The notes below the pieces were generated by a model. That model was given only the letters and a program-made list of their open reading frames with translations. It made no database searches and was not told where the DNA came from. A stretch of 15,079 nucleotides of DNA from NCBI GenBank assembly GCA_937902905.1, contig CALELW010000007.1, positions 1 through 15,079 on the forward strand, in the 5' to 3' direction. This DNA comes from an uncultured Clostridium sp. (GTDB lineage: Bacteria > Bacillota > Clostridia > Lachnospirales > Lachnospiraceae). Below are positions 7,313 through 13,111 of this stretch, in pieces (within the stretch, counting starts at the first letter, position 1; each line of letters begins with the position of its first letter). Both the position numbers and the translations under genes were made by a program.

Positions 7313-7548
7313 GTAGCATATGTTACAGGATTAACATACCCTATGCGGTAGAACTCCTACTATAAGGGAATCGTCGAGGTGTATGGTATTTCTTGTGCAA
7401 GAGAGCACGTTTTGACTGATGAAGCGTAAGCTGTGCTAAGAAGCAGTTTGTGTGGAGGCCTACAAAGGTTTTAGGTTTACCATGACTTAGCTAAGGTGTG
7501 TTCCGAAAGAAAACCTAAAGGAGAAGAGTCTTTGGGGACTCTTTTTCT
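7313..7548 (+). ncRNA. Structured non-coding RNA of about 236 nt, family not assigned
   Basis: A stand-alone transcript is bounded by a good promoter and a good terminator, and no convincing reading frame lies inside. Stems that can be read: TATGTT/AACATA near the 5' end (about 7319-7338); CCCT/AGGG enclosing GTAG/CTAC (about 7339-7368); GTGC/GCAC around AAGAGA (about 7397-7410); and a long perfect TTTAGGTTT/AAACCTAAA stem closing the 3' third (about 7470-7519), which holds the palindrome CTTAGCTAAG. It lacks the SRP GGAAG/AGCAGC helix-8 motif, the tmRNA tag frame, RNase P signatures, and the two long arms with a central bubble of 6S RNA. It may belong to one of the large conserved Clostridia RNA classes (for example raiA-type), but I cannot confirm this by eye. 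Confidence 0.6.
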
Positions 7549-7550
7549 TT
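7524..7550 (+). terminator. Intrinsic terminator of the ncRNA
   Basis: AAGAGTC (7524-7530) pairs with GACTCTT (7537-7543) across a 6-base loop, followed by TTTCTTT. It ends the ncRNA near 7548. Confidence 0.85.
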
Positions 7551-7592
7551 GCTTGGATTCTAATGATTTTGGAGATATAATATGAATTGATT

Positions 7593-7622
7593 AAAAAGGG
7601 TACTTGTTTTTTCAAGTACCCT
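7593..7622 (-). terminator. Terminator of the toxin mRNA
   Basis: A perfect 10-pair hairpin, AGGGTACTTG / CAAGTACCCT with a 6-base loop, lies at 7597-7622. Read on the minus strand it is followed by five T residues (A-run 7593-7597 on the plus strand). It would end a toxin transcript of about 290 nt. The same DNA holds the -35 box of the antisense RNA promoter on the plus strand. Confidence 0.8.
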
Positions 7623-7632
7623 AGTGTATAAT
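7604..7632 (+). promoter_or_regulatory. Promoter of the antisense (antitoxin) RNA
   Basis: TTGTTT (7604-7609), 17-base spacer, perfect TATAAT (7627-7632). The start is near 7639. The -35 box falls in the loop and arm of the toxin mRNA terminator hairpin, a very compact arrangement. Confidence 0.7.
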
Positions 7633-7638
7633 CTACTT

Positions 7639-7731
7639 AGAAAGTGAATCGGATATGACTCCGATTTGCCCTCAGTGGAAACTAAAAGGATAGCATCCAG
7701 ACTTTAGGAGGTTGGGATGCTATTTCTTTTT
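7639..7731 (+). ncRNA. Antisense RNA, candidate type I antitoxin
   Basis: A transcript of about 92 nt with its own promoter and terminator, wholly antisense to the 3' part of the toxin mRNA, including the last three lysine codons and the stop of the toxin gene. It holds a 5' hairpin AATCGG/CCGATT (7647-7652, 7661-7666) and a 3' terminator hairpin whose loop exposes AGGAGG (7705-7710). Converging genes with overlapping 3' ends are known from txpA/RatA and bsrG/SR4 of Bacillus, where the antisense RNA triggers toxin mRNA decay. The role here is inferred from the arrangement. Confidence 0.65.
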
Positions 7732-7733
7732 GT
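7690..7733 (+). terminator. Terminator of the antisense RNA
   Basis: ATAGCATCC (7690-7698) pairs with GGATGCTAT (7715-7723), nine perfect pairs and a 16-base loop, followed by TTCTTTTTGTT. The toxin stop codon (7720-7722) lies inside the 3' arm. Confidence 0.8.
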
Positions 7734-7806
7734 TATTGTGATTATCTATGTATGATAGAGCCGCGAAAATTACTAGCACAAGAGTTAAAACTTCAAGCGT
7801 GTTCAT
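7720..7806 (-). CDS. Small hydrophobic peptide, probable type I toxin (holin-like)
   Basis: A 28-residue peptide starting M-N-T-L-E-V-L. It has one hydrophobic helix (about residues 4-19, ending V-I-F-A-A-L-S-Y) and a polar tail D-N-H-N-N-K-K-K, so it should insert in the membrane with the basic end in the cytoplasm. This is the plan of small type I and putative holin-like toxins of Firmicutes. The start is fixed by a near-perfect AAAGGAGGG (plus-strand complement 7816-7824) 9 bases before the ATG. It has its own promoter and 5' leader of about 77 nt, a terminator, and a converging antisense RNA. No database match was run; toxicity is inferred from size, topology and RNA arrangement. Confidence 0.75.
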   Translation of the reverse strand: MNTLEVLTLVLVIFAALSYIDNHNNKKK

Positions 7807-7815
7807 AGGGCATCA

Positions 7816-7858
7816 CCCTCCTTTGTAAACTAGAGGGCATCAAACAATCGGAAAGTCA
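7816..7858 (-). promoter_or_regulatory. Self-inhibitory structure in the toxin 5' leader
   Basis: On the minus strand, CCCTC (complement of 7833-7837) can pair with GAGGG (complement of 7816-7820) inside the toxin ribosome-binding site and hide it. The same CCCTC belongs to a set of three blocks, TGACT, CCGATT and GCCCTC (7858-7833), which match in order the 3' untranslated region at 7656-7673 (as AGTCA, AATCGG, GAGGGC). A 5'-3' long-range closure is therefore possible. Such folds keep type I toxin mRNAs untranslated until processed. This is read by eye, not computed. Confidence 0.55.
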
Positions 7859-7889
7859 CATCCTACTTTCTTTTTGATTACACATGAAT

Positions 7890-7918
7890 AGTATAACATA
7901 AAAAGAACGTATGTTCAA
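7890..7918 (-). promoter_or_regulatory. Promoter of the toxin mRNA
   Basis: On the minus strand, TTGAAC (complement of 7913-7918) and TATACT (complement of 7890-7895) are 17 bases apart. The start would be near 7883. It stands back to back with the tRNA promoter, 11 bases away. Confidence 0.75.
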
Positions 7919-7929
7919 GCAAAAAATAG

Positions 7930-7958
7930 TTGACACAAATCAATTCTTTTGGTAGAAT
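7930..7958 (+). promoter_or_regulatory. Promoter of tRNA-Thr
   Basis: TTGACA (7930-7935), 17-base spacer, TAGAAT (7953-7958). The transcript would start about 25 bases before the mature tRNA 5' end. Confidence 0.8.
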
Positions 7959-7989
7959 ATCAACTCGTAAGGTCTTTTATGACCACGGT

Positions 7990-8062
7990 GCTGTTATAGC
8001 TCAGGTGGTAGAGCGTCGCCTTGGTAAGGCGGAGGTCACGGGTTCGAGTCCCGTTAACAGCT
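7990..8062 (+). tRNA. tRNA-Thr (anticodon GGT)
   Basis: A complete cloverleaf. The acceptor stem GCTGTTA (7990-7996) pairs with TAACAGC (8055-8061), with discriminator base T at 8062. The D arm is GCTC...GAGC. The anticodon stem is TCGCC/GGCGG around the loop TTGGTAA, with anticodon GGT at 8023-8025. The T arm is ACGGG-TTCGAGT-CCCGT. It reads the Thr codons ACC and ACU. CCA is not encoded and must be added after transcription. The tRNA stands alone, with its own promoter and terminator. Confidence 0.97.
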
Positions 8063-8087
8063 TTTATAGGATTCAAAAAGTTTTGTG

Positions 8088-8112
8088 TAAGACCGGTGGG
8101 TCTTATTTTTTT
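8088..8112 (+). terminator. Intrinsic terminator of the tRNA transcript
   Basis: TAAGACC (8088-8094) and GGTCTTA (8099-8105) form a perfect 7-pair stem with a GGTG loop, followed by seven T residues. Confidence 0.9.
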
Positions 8113-8448
8113 GCCATAAAGCTTTTGGCGTATCAAAAGCAACCTAAATGGGCTTTATATCATAAAAGCGTTGCATGATGAAAAAAATATTTGATATTAA
8201 AACAACCAAAATGCATGAAAATAAGAAAAAGAGTTGTCTTTTCGCTGCGTTTTATCGTAAGAATGTGATAAATCGACCGGAAAATGCAACCATATTGACA
8301 AATTATGAGTAAAAGAGTTGCTTGCGAGCTGCCCCACCCCTAAAAATAGCCCCTAAAAGCAACCGAAGCAAACAACCAGTAAAAATAACCGGCGCAAGCA
8401 ACCGGCACAAACAATTGCCGAAATCTAACGAGCCAACTTCTCCTAATC
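8113..8448. repeat. Non-coding stretch with degenerate GTTGC/GCAAC repeats
   Basis: I see no supported gene in these 336 bases. The part from about 8315 to 8430 is made of imperfect copies of a GCAACC-type word (AAGCAACCG, AAGCAAACAACC, AATAACCGG, CAAGCAACCGG, ACAAACAATTGCCG). A perfect 10-base inverted pair, GTTGCTTGCG (8317-8326) and CGCAAGCAAC (8393-8402), could form a large hairpin downstream of sigH on the minus strand. There is no T-run, so this is not a normal terminator. A 45-codon frame at 8175-8312 lacks a ribosome-binding site. Confidence 0.5.
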
Positions 8449-9060
8449 TTATCGAATCTTCGACAGTTTCCCTCGAATCCTTTGCAAAGCGTTATCAATG
8501 GACTTTGGAGATTTTCCAAGGACTACGGCAATCTGCTGGTAATCGTTGCCATCAAGGTAGAGAGTTACCACTTCTTTTTCAAACTTGCTCAAGTGCTTCT
8601 CGATGTGGCTCTCGATGTCTGTTACATTTTCCTTGTCGATTACGATGTCCTCCGGATTTATAAGTTCGGAAGGCTGGAGCGTATCGGCAAGTGTCTCGCG
8701 GGAGTTGTTTTCCGTGTCGGAGTTAAGTGGTGAGTAAAGAGAAACATAGGTATTGAGTGGCGAATTTTTGAGCCGGTTTGCGCCTTTGATTACGTTGTAT
8801 AACTGATTATCAATGCAAAGAGAGGCGTAGTGCACGAAGGAACTTTCGCGGTCTGCCTTAAAAGCGCGGATAGCTTTATAGAGGGCAATCATTCCCTCCT
8901 GAATTAAGTCGTCATTGTCGCCGCCAATCAGAAAAAGAGTACGAGCTTTCTTCTTGACAAGGGGCTTGTACTTTTTCAGTAAAAAATCCGTGGCAGCATC
9001 ATCGCCGTCGTGGGAGCGGGCGATGATTGTTTCGTCGTTTGCTGCGTGATAATCAAACAT
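8449..9060 (-). CDS. sigH: RNA polymerase sigma factor, SigH (Spo0H)-like
   Basis: A 203-residue sigma-70-family factor that directs RNA polymerase to stationary-phase and sporulation promoters in relatives. Region 2 spans about 22-95, with the core-binding helix D-L-I-Q-E-G-M-I-A-L-Y-K-A-I at 51-64 and the SigH-like S-F-V-H-Y-A-S-L-C-I after it. A linker with L-N-T-Y-V-S-L-Y is typical of clostridial SigH. Region 4 spans about 150-203, with a helix-turn-helix at D-Y-Q-Q-I-A-V-V-L-G-K-S-P-K-S-I-D (173-189). The ATG is preceded by GAGGAGG. It follows rlmB by 14 bases in the same operon, the classical location of sigH. SigH is favoured over SigF/G/E by context and by the region 2 wording. Confidence 0.9.
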   Translation of the reverse strand: MFDYHAANDETIIARSHDGDDAATDFLLKKYKPLVKKKARTLFLIGGDNDDLIQEGMIALYKAIRAFKADRESSFVHYASLCIDNQLYNVIKGANRLKNSPLNTYVSLYSPLNSDTENNSRETLADTLQPSELINPEDIVIDKENVTDIESHIEKHLSKFEKEVVTLYLDGNDYQQIAVVLGKSPKSIDNALQRIRGKLSKIR

Positions 9061-9074
9061 AAAATCCTCCTCGA

Positions 9075-9839
9075 TTAGTGGTTCATACGCTGACGTACAA
9101 TTTCGTAAGCAAGAACACCGGCAGCTACGGATGCATTGAGTGAGTCAATATCGCCTTTCATCGGAATGGATGAAATGAAATCGCAGTGCTCTTTTACTAA
9201 GCGGCTGACGCCTTTTCCTTCGTTGCCGATTACAAGGCCAATCGGCCCGGTGAGATTCTGGCGGTACATCAGCTCGCCATCCATATCAGCGCAGACAAAC
9301 CACATTCCCTTTTCTTTTAACTGCTCAATCGTGGACACGATATTAGTAACTTTAGCGACCGGTGTGTAATGAATGGCACCGGCAGACGCTTTGACTACTG
9401 TAGCAGTCAATCCGGCAGCACGCCGTTTTGGAAGAATCACGCCGTGGGCACCGGCAAGGTTTGCGGTACGGATGATGGCACCCAGATTGTGCGGGTCTTC
9501 GATACCATCCAGTATAAAAAAGAACGGCGCCTCGCCTTTTTTCTCTGCGAGTGCAAACATATCATCAATCGTGGAATAGGCAAAAGCGGACAAAACGGCT
9601 ACCACACCTTGGTGATTTTTGGTCTCGCTCATAAAATCCAAACGTTCTTTTGGAACAAAGTCCACCATGACATCTGCCTTCTTTGCCTCTCTTAAAATAG
9701 TAAGAACCGGACCGTCCTGACAGCCTTTCTGTACAAAAAGACGTTCAATCAGGCTGCCTGCGCGCAAAGCCTCAAGGACACTGTGGCGTCCCTCAATTCG
9801 TGAACTCGTTGTATTTTCTTCTCTGTATTCTTCTTTCAT
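9075..9839 (-). CDS. rlmB: 23S rRNA 2'-O-methyltransferase, TrmH/SpoU family (RlmB)
   Basis: A 254-residue SPOUT methyltransferase that in relatives methylates the ribose of G2251 (E. coli numbering) in 23S rRNA, using S-adenosylmethionine. An N-terminal substrate-binding domain (about 13-90) starts with I-E-G-R-H-S-V-L-E-A-L. The SpoU domain carries motif 1 D-P-H-N-L-G-A-I-I-R-T-A-N near 116-128, with the catalytic Asn and Arg; motif 2 I-G-L-V-I-G-N-E-G-K-G near 200-210; and motif 3 S-I-P-M-K-G...S-L-N-A-S-V-A near 224-239. The knotted fold and length are normal for the family. AGAGGA lies before the ATG. It is the middle gene of mrnC-rlmB-sigH. Confidence 0.93.
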   Translation of the reverse strand: MKEEYREENTTSSRIEGRHSVLEALRAGSLIERLFVQKGCQDGPVLTILREAKKADVMVDFVPKERLDFMSETKNHQGVVAVLSAFAYSTIDDMFALAEKKGEAPFFFILDGIEDPHNLGAIIRTANLAGAHGVILPKRRAAGLTATVVKASAGAIHYTPVAKVTNIVSTIEQLKEKGMWFVCADMDGELMYRQNLTGPIGLVIGNEGKGVSRLVKEHCDFISSIPMKGDIDSLNASVAAGVLAYEIVRQRMNH

Positions 9840-9857
9840 TATTAAATCCTCTTCTTT

Positions 9858-10298
9858 CTATAATAAAATATCCAGCCGCTCGAAACCGATTTTGCATAAT
9901 TCAATGGCGCGGTCTAATCTGTCGCTCAGATAAAGATAACCAAACAAAGCCTCTAAACCGGTAGCGTTGCGGTAATCGTGAATATCTGCGTGCTTTGCCA
10001 CGGAAGACGTTTTCGCATTGCGCCCATGGCGGTAAATACGGCTTTCTTCCTCGGATAAATTGTCCTGCAGACACAAAATCAACTTCGCCTGTGAGCCGGC
10101 ATTGACAAGCTCGCTCGTTCTTTTGTGCAGATTTTTCACAGGACCGCCTGTTCGTTCCATAATTAATGTACGGATAATGATTTCGTAGACAGCATCTCCC
10201 AGATAAGCCAGTTTCAGTGGCGATATCGTCCGGATATCGGCAGACTCATATGGAAAATACGAGTGTATCAGGTCTAATAAATGATGTGATTGTTCCAT
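9858..10298 (-). CDS. mrnC: Mini-ribonuclease 3 (MrnC)
   Basis: A 146-residue RNase III catalytic domain without a double-stranded RNA-binding domain. In Bacillus it matures 23S rRNA. I chose ATG 10298 because AGGAG lies 6 bases before it; a TTG 24 bases further upstream would put eight poorly conserved residues in front. Visible family motifs are L-K-L-A-Y-L-G-D-A-V-Y-E (about 27-38), whose Asp is catalytic; the basic stretch K-R-T-S-E-L-V-N-A; and G-L-E-A-L-F-G-Y-L-Y-L near 118-128 with the second catalytic acid. It precedes rlmB by 18 bases; cysS, often upstream in this cluster, is not here. Confidence 0.92.
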   Translation of the reverse strand: MEQSHHLLDLIHSYFPYESADIRTISPLKLAYLGDAVYEIIIRTLIMERTGGPVKNLHKRTSELVNAGSQAKLILCLQDNLSEEESRIYRHGRNAKTSSVAKHADIHDYRNATGLEALFGYLYLSDRLDRAIELCKIGFERLDILL

Positions 10299-10351
10299 TC
10301 GTTCTCCTCTCGTGCGGGTCAAAATGCGTGTGACCGCTTATATCTGTCCCC

Positions 10352-10379
10352 ATTGTAACAGTTTCCTAGTTCTTGTCAA
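10352..10379 (-). promoter_or_regulatory. Promoter of the mrnC-rlmB-sigH operon
   Basis: On the minus strand, TTGACA (complement of 10374-10379) and TACAAT (complement of 10352-10357) are 16 bases apart. The start would be near 10345, about 45 bases before the mrnC start codon. Confidence 0.7.
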
Positions 10380-10404
10380 GAAATGTGGAAAAATAATGTG
10401 CAAC

Positions 10405-10425
10405 TTATCCAAAAAAGTGGATAAA
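10405..10425. promoter_or_regulatory. Inverted repeat between divergent promoters, DnaA-box-like
   Basis: TTATCC (10405-10410) and GGATAA (10419-10424) form a perfect inverted repeat with an 8-base spacer. Each arm matches most of the DnaA box TTATCCACA; the right arm on the minus strand has TTATCCACT, one mismatch. It lies between the mrnC promoter and the secreted-protein promoter and could bind a regulator of either. A single pair of near-boxes does not make an origin. Confidence 0.35.
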
Positions 10426-10440
10426 ATTTATTTATTTTGG

Positions 10441-10469
10441 TTGCATTTTCCTATAAAGGATGATACAAT
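10441..10469 (+). promoter_or_regulatory. Promoter of the secreted Ig-like protein operon
   Basis: TTGCAT (10441-10446), 17-base spacer, TACAAT (10464-10469). The start is near 10476. The leader then carries the inverted pair TGTACA (10486-10491) and TGTACA (10498-10503), a possible short hairpin, before the ribosome-binding site AAAGGAGG (10517-10524). Confidence 0.65.
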
Positions 10470-10530
10470 GAGACTACATTCAATGTGTACAAGTGTCTGT
10501 ACATGCTAAATATATTAAAGGAGGATAATC

Positions 10531-13062
10531 ATGAGCAAGACATCCAAAATTGTCACAAAAACATTGACCGGCGTGCTTTCCCTGGCTATGGTTGTGACAT
10601 CTTTGTCAATCACAGGAACGACAGCTGATGCAAAAGCAAAAATCAAGTCTGTCAAAGTGAAAAGCCCCGTTGTAAACGGCGGTAAACTGGTTCTGAAAAA
10701 AGGCCAGAAAAAACAGATTAAAGTAAAAGTTACGAAATCTGGCAAGATTAGCAAAAAGGTTACATACAAATCAAGTAATCCAAAAGTAGCTAAGATTGTT
10801 AAATCTAAAGGAAAAGTTTATGTCAAGGCAGTAGGTAAGAAAAACAAAACTGCTAAGATTACAATTGCTTCTAAAGCAAATAAGAAAAAGAAAGCTACGT
10901 TGAAGATTAAGATTGGTACACCAATCAAATCCGTTAAGCCTAGCAAGTTTGTAGTTACAACAAGTGTGACAAACACAAAAGAGGCTGACGCAACAAAGCG
11001 TACAAAGAAAACGAAGAAAACAACAAAATTCGTTTCTACTAAGAAGAGTGTACTTACTATGACAGTTAAGTACGATGATAAAGCAGCTGCTACTACGAAT
11101 CAGCAGACAGCACAGCTTTATGTAAAATATTCCCCAACAAAAGTTGGTTATAAAGGAATGAAATGGAAAGCAAAGAATTCGAAAGTTGTTTATGTATCTC
11201 CATATGGTGTAGTTACTCCGGTTAAAGCTGGTACTACTAAGATTTACGGATACACCAAAGATGGTACAAATAAAAAGGTTACGATTAATGTTAAAATTAA
11301 TGCAAAACCTGCAACAGCTACTCCGACTCCAAACTATGAGCCGGCAGATACAAGAACTCAGACCGTTGTAGAAGACTTCGAGAGCTATCCGGTAGGATAT
11401 AACTGGGAGAGTGATGAAGAGCAGGGAACTGCCGGTAAAGCTACAAAGGGTAAAGAGTATGTAAACAGCAATGTTGGTAAGATGACAGTCGTAACAGACC
11501 CTGAGAATTCTAAGAATAAGTGCTTGAAGATTGAGTATACCGGTGATACACAGGCATACGATTACGCACCTATCTTTAACTTGAAACTGCAGAAAAAACT
11601 CGATGAGTATTCCGGTATCAAGTTTGAGTCTCGCGTGGTAGCAAGCAACACCGGTGACTGCAAGTACAAAGCTGCTTTTGCTTACTTTGCAAAATATGGT
11701 AAAATCACACCGGAGTATTACTTTGCAACATCCCTTAAAGAGGCAGATGCTGTGAAGAAGGGAATCTCCAAAGAATTGATTAAATTCTCCGTAGATTCTT
11801 CTCATGCTTCCGGTAAAGATGAGAACTTCACTGTTCCGAATAAGGGCGATGAGTTCGAGGGTATGGTATACAACAACCACTCTCTGCCGATGATGTATGA
11901 TGATTGGGCAAAAGAGAAGAAGAATGAGAACCGTACCATTGGTTTCAAAGAGAGCGAAAGTGATACTTATAAAGCAGGATGGCATCCAAATAAGATGAAC
12001 CTGACAAAAGGTAACATCACAGAAACCGGTCTTTTGAACCAGAAGAACGTTTCCTTGGTGCTTGGAAGTACTTATACAGGAAGATATCCAAGCACTAATG
12101 CAAGTTTGACACTTTATATTGATAATTTATCTGTATTGGAAGGCGAAACACCTTGTACAGCAGTTAAGATTGAAAATGCTCCAACTAAGATGGTTAAGGG
12201 CATGAAGATGAGTCTGTCTGCTGATAACTTTGCTTACACACCGGATAATACAACTCAGACACAGTTGACATGGACATCCAGTGATGAAAAAGTTTTGAAA
12301 GTTGATTCTTCCAAAACAGATCCTGTACTGGAGGCAGTTGGTGCCGGTAAGGTTACTTTGACAGCAGCTGTAACAAAGAATCCTAGTGTCAAGACATCCT
12401 TTGACGTAGAAGTTGTTGAAGGAACTACCGCAGCATCCGATCTTACAATTGATCTTTCTACATTGAAGATTATGCCTAAGAAAGCTGACGATGATAAGAC
12501 AACAAAAGTATTTTCAACGGTAGATGCTGCTAAACAGGCTGGCGGAGTATTAAGTCTTGAGTTTACTCAGGCAAACAAAGATATGTATGTACTGGATCTT
12601 GGAAAGACATATGATTTGTCGAACTACAAAGGTGTTGCATTAAGCGGTAAAGCAACAGAGCAGATGACAATTGAGTTGTATCCGGATACAGCAGACTTCC
12701 AGCAGGATAAATACTGGACCAAACAGATTCAGTTTGCTACTTATCCATTCTTTGAAGGCTCTCATGCAATTCGTTCTTATGAAGGAACAAGTTACGGTGA
12801 TGTTGGTGTAGAAGAAAACTGGTGGTGCAACTGGATTGACGGCGTTGATTCCAAGAATGTTAAAGTAGAGGGCACAACACCAAGAGGAAACCTTACAAAT
12901 ATTCGTTATGTTGTATTTAAAGCGAATAAGTTTGATGCTAACAAACCGGAGCATGTATATGAATTGAAGTCTTTGGTATTCAGTAAAGATTGGAAAGAAA
13001 ATACAAATCCTACTGATAAAGAAATTAAAGCAAACCCGGACAAATATCCGGAATACAAATAA
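10531..13062 (+). CDS. Secreted multidomain protein with lysine-rich Ig-like and carbohydrate-binding-like modules
   Basis: An 843-residue exported protein. A signal peptide spans about 1-34 (basic start, hydrophobic core L-T-G-V-L-S-L-A-M-V-V-T-S-L, then T-A-D-A). Two very lysine-rich Ig-like modules follow at about 38-128 and 134-256; the first ends with the Big_2 pattern S-S-N-P-K-V-A-K-I...V-G-K-K-N-K-T-A-K-I-T-I. A Thr/Pro linker (about 256-278) leads to a beta-sandwich starting V-V-E-D-F-E-S-Y-P (about 279-540), like carbohydrate-binding modules. A clear Big_2 domain (about 543-630; L-T-W-T-S-S-D-E-K-V-L-K-V-D) precedes a last beta-rich module (636-832). I find no catalytic glycosidase motif, no LPXTG and no C-terminal membrane anchor. 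Binding of glycan, with wall attachment by the basic modules, is inference. The start is fixed by AAAGGAGG. Confidence 0.85.
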   Translation: MSKTSKIVTKTLTGVLSLAMVVTSLSITGTTADAKAKIKSVKVKSPVVNGGKLVLKKGQKKQIKVKVTKSGKISKKVTYKSSNPKVAKIVKSKGKVYVKAVGKKNKTAKITIASKANKKKKATLKIKIGTPIKSVKPSKFVVTTSVTNTKEADATKRTKKTKKTTKFVSTKKSVLTMTVKYDDKAAATTNQQTAQLYVKYSPTKVGYKGMKWKAKNSKVVYVSPYGVVTPVKAGTTKIYGYTKDGTNKKVTINVKINAKPATATPTPNYEPADTRTQTVVEDFESYPVGYNWESDEEQGTAGKATKGKEYVNSNVGKMTVVTDPENSKNKCLKIEYTGDTQAYDYAPIFNLKLQKKLDEYSGIKFESRVVASNTGDCKYKAAFAYFAKYGKITPEYYFATSLKEADAVKKGISKELIKFSVDSSHASGKDENFTVPNKGDEFEGMVYNNHSLPMMYDDWAKEKKNENRTIGFKESESDTYKAGWHPNKMNLTKGNITETGLLNQKNVSLVLGSTYTGRYPSTNASLTLYIDNLSVLEGETPCTAVKIENAPTKMVKGMKMSLSADNFAYTPDNTTQTQLTWTSSDEKVLKVDSSKTDPVLEAVGAGKVTLTAAVTKNPSVKTSFDVEVVEGTTAASDLTIDLSTLKIMPKKADDDKTTKVFSTVDAAKQAGGVLSLEFTQANKDMYVLDLGKTYDLSNYKGVALSGKATEQMTIELYPDTADFQQDKYWTKQIQFATYPFFEGSHAIRSYEGTSYGDVGVEENWWCNWIDGVDSKNVKVEGTTPRGNLTNIRYVVFKANKFDANKPEHVYELKSLVFSKDWKENTNPTDKEIKANPDKYPEYK

Positions 13063-13067
13063 TCATG

Positions 13068-13111
13068 TTGTAAAAGCTGCTTCCTGCGAAAGCGGGAAGC
13101 GCGCTTTACAA
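13068..13111 (+). promoter_or_regulatory. Strong intercistronic hairpin with GAAA tetraloop
   Basis: Outer stem TTGTAAA (13068-13074) with TTTACAA (13105-13111), then a GC/GC pair next to a bulged A, then an inner nine-pair stem GCTTCCTGC / GCGGGAAGC closed by a GAAA loop. It starts 6 bases after the stop codon of the first secreted-protein gene and ends 26 bases before the ribosome-binding site of the second. No T-run follows, so it more likely protects or separates the two mRNA parts than ends transcription. Confidence 0.7.

Noticed and set aside
7313..7548. 6S RNA, SRP RNA, tmRNA or RNase P RNA as identity of the ncRNA
   Set aside because: The 5' and 3' ends do not form the closing arm with a central bubble of 6S, and the signature motifs of SRP, tmRNA and RNase P are not found.
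7717..7755. 12-codon hydrophobic frame (M-L-F-L-F-V...) behind AGGAGG on the plus strand, antisense to the toxin
   Set aside because: It starts inside the 3' arm of the antisense RNA terminator, so transcription would stop before it is complete. It is best explained as the complement of the toxin tail codons.
7930..8178. 82-codon plus-strand frame and the 60-codon minus-strand frame over the same region
   Set aside because: Both run through a perfect tRNA gene with its promoter and terminator; they are translation artefacts of tRNA sequence.
8175..8312. 45-codon plus-strand frame starting at tandem ATGs (8175, 8178), basic product
   Set aside because: There is no ribosome-binding site before it, no promoter close by, and it directly follows the tRNA terminator. 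AT-rich DNA easily gives such frames.
10771..11985. 404-codon minus-strand open frame
   Set aside because: Same reasons: a shadow of the lysine-rich sense gene, without a ribosome site.
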